This document shows positions 60,351 through 64,000 of a DNA stretch of 64,000 nt, in pieces. Each line of letters begins with the position of its first letter. The first letter of the stretch is position 1. The position numbers were made by a program, and so were the translations under genes. The DNA is from Mactra quadrangularis (lineage: Eukaryota; Mollusca; Bivalvia; Venerida; Mactridae). A model generated the notes under the pieces. That model did no database searches and had not been told where the DNA came from. It worked only from the letters and a program-made list of their open reading frames with translations. Where the stretch lies: contig CM046304.1 of the NCBI GenBank assembly GCA_025267735.1, forward strand, positions 4,898,001-4,962,000, read 5' to 3'.

Positions 60351-60791
60351 ATTTAAATGAGAGATATATCCTACAGACTGACAAATTGACATTTATATGC
60401 TTCCTACCTTATCTTATAAATTGTGATGTACCACGAGTAAGATTTCAATTGTTTAAGTTTTCATTTAATTCAACTCAATCAAAATACATATTTGTTTCTT
60501 GTACGCTCCTGTTGTTTGGATAGACATATTACATGTGCTGTGGGTATTTCATCTTAAAACAAGGCAAAACCATATTAAGATTACATGTCGAAAACTCAAA
60601 GATTTAGTCACACATATATAAGGAACACAATTCACATATTAAGCCATTCACATTTTAAAAAATAATCATTTCCTGGTCAGGCGTCCACATGTTCACAAAA
60701 AAGCAAATTGGTAAAAATACATTATTGTGAGTTTATGCAGAACATTTTTGTTTCCTCTATGCTCCTGTTGAATAAAAAGACATATGACATA

Positions 60792-61169
60792 CGAGGGTTG
60801 TCCGGAAAGTTCGTAGACACCTGCTTTAATACGAGTATTTCGCATTAGAATTAAATGAAACTTTCTTCAATAACTCACCAATGTTCTATGATCAATGATA
60901 CAAAATTACAAAATTTTCCATTCTTAAACAATGATACGGCACGGGTTTATGTAAAGGGGATTAGAGGTGTGCGGAGCACGCCATGACATTACGTCGTGAA
61001 TTTACTTCCTAAAATGCAAAGAAATGATTTTACTGCTCTAACACGCACCTTTTTATTATCACTAAAAAGTAATCTGGGGACCCAACATGCACAAACAAAA
61101 AAATAGTTTAAAAAAAATAAATTTAACAAAGATATAGCGGTTGTCTACGAACTTTCCGGACAAGCCTCG
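60792..61169. mobile_element. Mariner-type MITE with empty site in unit 1
   Basis: 27 bp inverted ends with one mismatch (start CGAGGGTTGTCCGGAAAGTT, end AACTTTCCGGACAAGCCTCG), TA duplicated on both sides. 378 bp, no coding frame. Unit 1 has the uninterrupted GACATATGCTGTGGAA at 51794-51809. Confidence 0.93.
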
Positions 61170-62347
61170 TATGCTGTGGAATATACATTTGAAAAACAAT
61201 GAAATAAATTCAGAAAGCATATGTCTATAACTCAAAGATTAAGTCACATCTAAAAAGAGAGGTACGAACTCTTAAGGATTATATGCCTTTAACTCACATA
61301 TTAAGTCTCGTACAATTGGAAAAGAATATTCATTGATTTTTTGGCCGTGCACCTAAATTACCACACCAGGAACAAAATTTGTAAAATACATGTACATCTT
61401 TGTGCTTTAATACAATTAGTTGATCATCAAAACCTTATTAATGGTGGGCCAAAACTTATTTTGATTTCCGAAGTGAAATTCGATGGGTTTAGACAAAAGT
61501 ATGAACATTTTACAATTCAAAGTTTCATTTAAAATGGCCAACACGCTGTAAATTATTATGAAATAAATGAAATAGAAGCTGTAATGCTAAGCTGTAGTAC
61601 TATTTCGGCAGATCGACGTAATGCCAAATGTTTCTCTTCTTATGAACAAATATACAGAAACACATCCGACAATTTTGACAAGCCAATGTAAACCTGTCTT
61701 ATATTATTCACTGTATAAGATATACACTGTCAATATAATTCAATCCTTAATTGGTACACAGACATATTGACAATAGCCTTTGCAGAAGAACTGGAAACAG
61801 ACTACTTGCTTGTCAGGAGAGAGTGTTAAACAACGGAATTTATTAATTTTGACTTCTCCTCTTCTCACACCGTGAAAACATCAGAAGTTGGTTTAGACTG
61901 AACCGTTTTAAAAATATACAATTTTAATAAATGATGCTGTTGAGCAATATGTAGTCATATAAATATAATAAAATCATAGTCATATAGAATAAAATATTTA
62001 GTCATATAGAATAAAACGTTTACAAAGTCTTGCATGTTAACGACAATAACTTTTTTGCATAAACCTTTGCGTGCTTTGCCTGTGTTTCGCCTCACGCATG
62101 CAAAAAACCCAATATCCTTGGTGGACCCCAGTGAATTCTTCCGAGCTTATTTAATCAATAGTGATCCTAGTTGTTCCTAATGATTACGGCCTATGTCCTT
62201 AATATACCAAGTTTTTGGTTTGTCCTCGAAGACATCTTTCTTTCCATTTACAGACAGGTTAAGCATGCTTTCTTAGTACTTGAGCCCTTATTCACTAAAA
62301 TAAATCTCAAGCCCAGACTCAAACTCATTCTTGAACTTAAACTTTGA

Positions 62348-64000
62348 CTTGCAAAATGTCACTAACAATTAAAAAGTGCTAATAACATTCTCGTGACATT
62401 TAATTTCTCTGTCTGGAGAAGTCACGAATGTCATTGTCTGCTTTTTAATAACATTTGTGACAATAAAACCACAAGAAACTTTGCACACAACATGTATAGA
62501 TGTTACAATATAGACACAAAAGCTTCACTGGAGAAGATATATAAGGCCCGCCCAGCAAGCGCACAAGTCTACTGATCGAGGGGTCGTAGGTTCGATTTCC
62601 GGGCGAGGGCATACTTTCGTGGAGCTTGGTCATGAAATAATTTTTATGGCCGTTCTCCTTTCTACCACCGATTCTAAATCGTGTAGGGCAATAGTCAGTC
62701 AATGACGGAAGTATGCACCTAGTGACTGGTTAACAGCTTAACCCAGAGATTTACCCTTTACAAGAACAGTGAGAAGGTTGACTTCCGCCGTGATTTAACC
62801 TGTACAATGTGTTGCTACGGCGTTAAACAACAAAAAATGAGAAAATATTTGGTATGAAGATGCCATTTGTGTGACAAAGGATGGACTTTGTACGGTAGCT
62901 CACTCAATTTTAACTTCATTCCGTAAATAAAAAAGGCCTTTTTCGAACAAATGACATTGTATAAGGAGATACATTATGCGAAGCCACTCATCATATTCGA
63001 AGATGCAGCATTTCATGTAAGAAACTGTCCACAAGATATCTATTGACACAATGAATGCGATTCTATACTCAATGTTTATATGAAATGCCAATTCACATCT
63101 TGAAATAATCATTTGAAGAAAGAGGTTGCTGATGCTAACTCAGGTAATGTTCTATCATGTTCATCTATGTGGTTTCAAATCCTCAAAATCTGATCAAGTC
63201 CTTACTATTGTTAAGTTATTCATTGTTTTATTCAAATTCCGTAAATATCAATTCCAGACCAATTTTTTATTATATTTTACTGGCATTTGCAAAGAGTGTG
63301 ACGCCCTTTGTGTGATTACACTCAGGTTTGCCAAAACGAGGTTTCTGAATTGTTTGTCTATTATTGTTATGTCTGATCTGGACATTTTATGACATTAATA
63401 TCATAATGAATATTATTTAAGATCACGAATTTTATCGGTATGCTTAAATATATTTGTTACATGTGCCAAAAATCAAACAATTGTGTTTTTATATCGAATT
63501 AAGGAAGACACTGGAATGTCTCTTTTGAATAAAGTTCTTTAGAGTTCCGCAATCAAGACCATTTTTGTTATTGGAGTTTATGGGATTTATTTACGATTTT
63601 TGAAGTCCCACATGCCTAACTTGAAAAGCAAAAATATTTAGACCAATTACCACAATCGAATTTGATTTTCTTCATAGCAGAACTATACTGTTATACAATG
63701 TATGCTTTCAAGCGGCTAAGATAAAGATTTGAATAATATAACAAATTTGTACTATAATTTGATTTTATTTTGGTTAAAATTAACATCCATGAAGCATTTA
63801 TGATTTTATATGGTACTGATGCCCTCACCAAACTTATCTATCTGTCGGACATAATGTATAAAACCAAATGTCAGTTGTTCTGCTCCAACTAAAGTTAAAT
63901 GACAGATCATCAGAAACTGCGACGTAAAAAATAACAAATTAAACAAATCTCAGTATATACAGATCATACAGGAATAGAGACTGAACTAAGCCTGAAGTGG
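62348..64000. repeat. Segmental tandem duplication, unit 3 (truncated by window end)
   Basis: Begins CTTGCAAAATGTCACTAAC and follows unit 2 closely, but lacks the ACACGAT-rich element. It continues past the window edge. Confidence 0.92.
62545..62833 (+). mobile_element. SINE family A copy (unit 3)
   Basis: Same insertion as 53143 in unit 2, with a short deletion in the tRNA head (box A region missing: CCCAGCAAGCGCACAAGTCT). Confidence 0.85.

Larger units (their letters stand above)
52936..62347. repeat. Segmental tandem duplication, unit 2
   Basis: About 9.4 kb; the extra 3.4 kb over unit 1 is mostly explained by insertions at 53140-53440, 53571-55723, 57146-57286, 57685-57930, a local duplication near 60480-60790, and 60792-61169, offset by fewer 127 bp repeats. 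Non-coding as far as I can see. Confidence 0.9.

Noticed and set aside
45322..64000. Search for the signal peptide and N-terminal flytrap exons
   Set aside because: No minus-strand segment with the expected GWNLVQ-like end or an upstream signal peptide was found; most of the interval is duplicated non-coding DNA.

Overview
Eukaryotic, AT-rich genomic DNA, most probably from a bivalve mollusc. The window holds one interrupted protein gene on the minus strand and very many tRNA-derived SINEs, MITEs and foldback elements. The bivalve assignment is an inference from the repeat repertoire (SINEs whose 3' part contains TTAACGCCGTAGCAACAC, and a tandem element ending in a GACGCC run) and from the invertebrate character of the receptor. 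There are no operons, CRISPR arrays or prokaryotic features.

The gene is a GABA-B receptor subunit 2 (GABBR2-type) class C GPCR. I assembled 19 exons by hand between 45321 and 355 (minus strand), all with GT donors and AG acceptors and with codon phases that match at every junction. Together they give 2742 bp, or 913 codons plus a TAG stop. They encode most of the Venus-flytrap ligand-binding domain, seven membrane segments, a coiled-coil segment and a long tail. The signal peptide and roughly the first 130-150 residues are not in the window; their exons presumably lie beyond 64 kb.

Layout: 355-13634, tail, coiled coil and TM6-TM7 exons. 14590-25588, TM5 back to the end of the extracellular domain. 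32799-45321, flytrap exons, with an 8.8 kb intron holding a decayed Tc1-like transposon (35925-37148) and a 1.4 kb intron holding a striking 233 bp palindrome with eight evenly spaced ACGTGNNCACGT-like dyads (43485-43717). 46908-64000 is upstream intron or intergenic DNA made of a tandem segmental duplication of about 6 kb units (units start near 46908, 52936 and 62348; the third runs off the window). Unit 2 carries several insertions whose empty sites survive in a sister unit: a 2.15 kb ACACGAT-rich element, a truncated SINE and a mariner-type MITE.

The strongest candidates for something undescribed are the phased ACGTG dyad array, the ACACGAT-rich 2.15 kb element with TA target duplication, a hairpin array with conserved loops and GNRA-type tetraloops at 17662-18060, and two receptor exons whose splice-acceptor flanks appear to be supplied by the ends of SINE copies.
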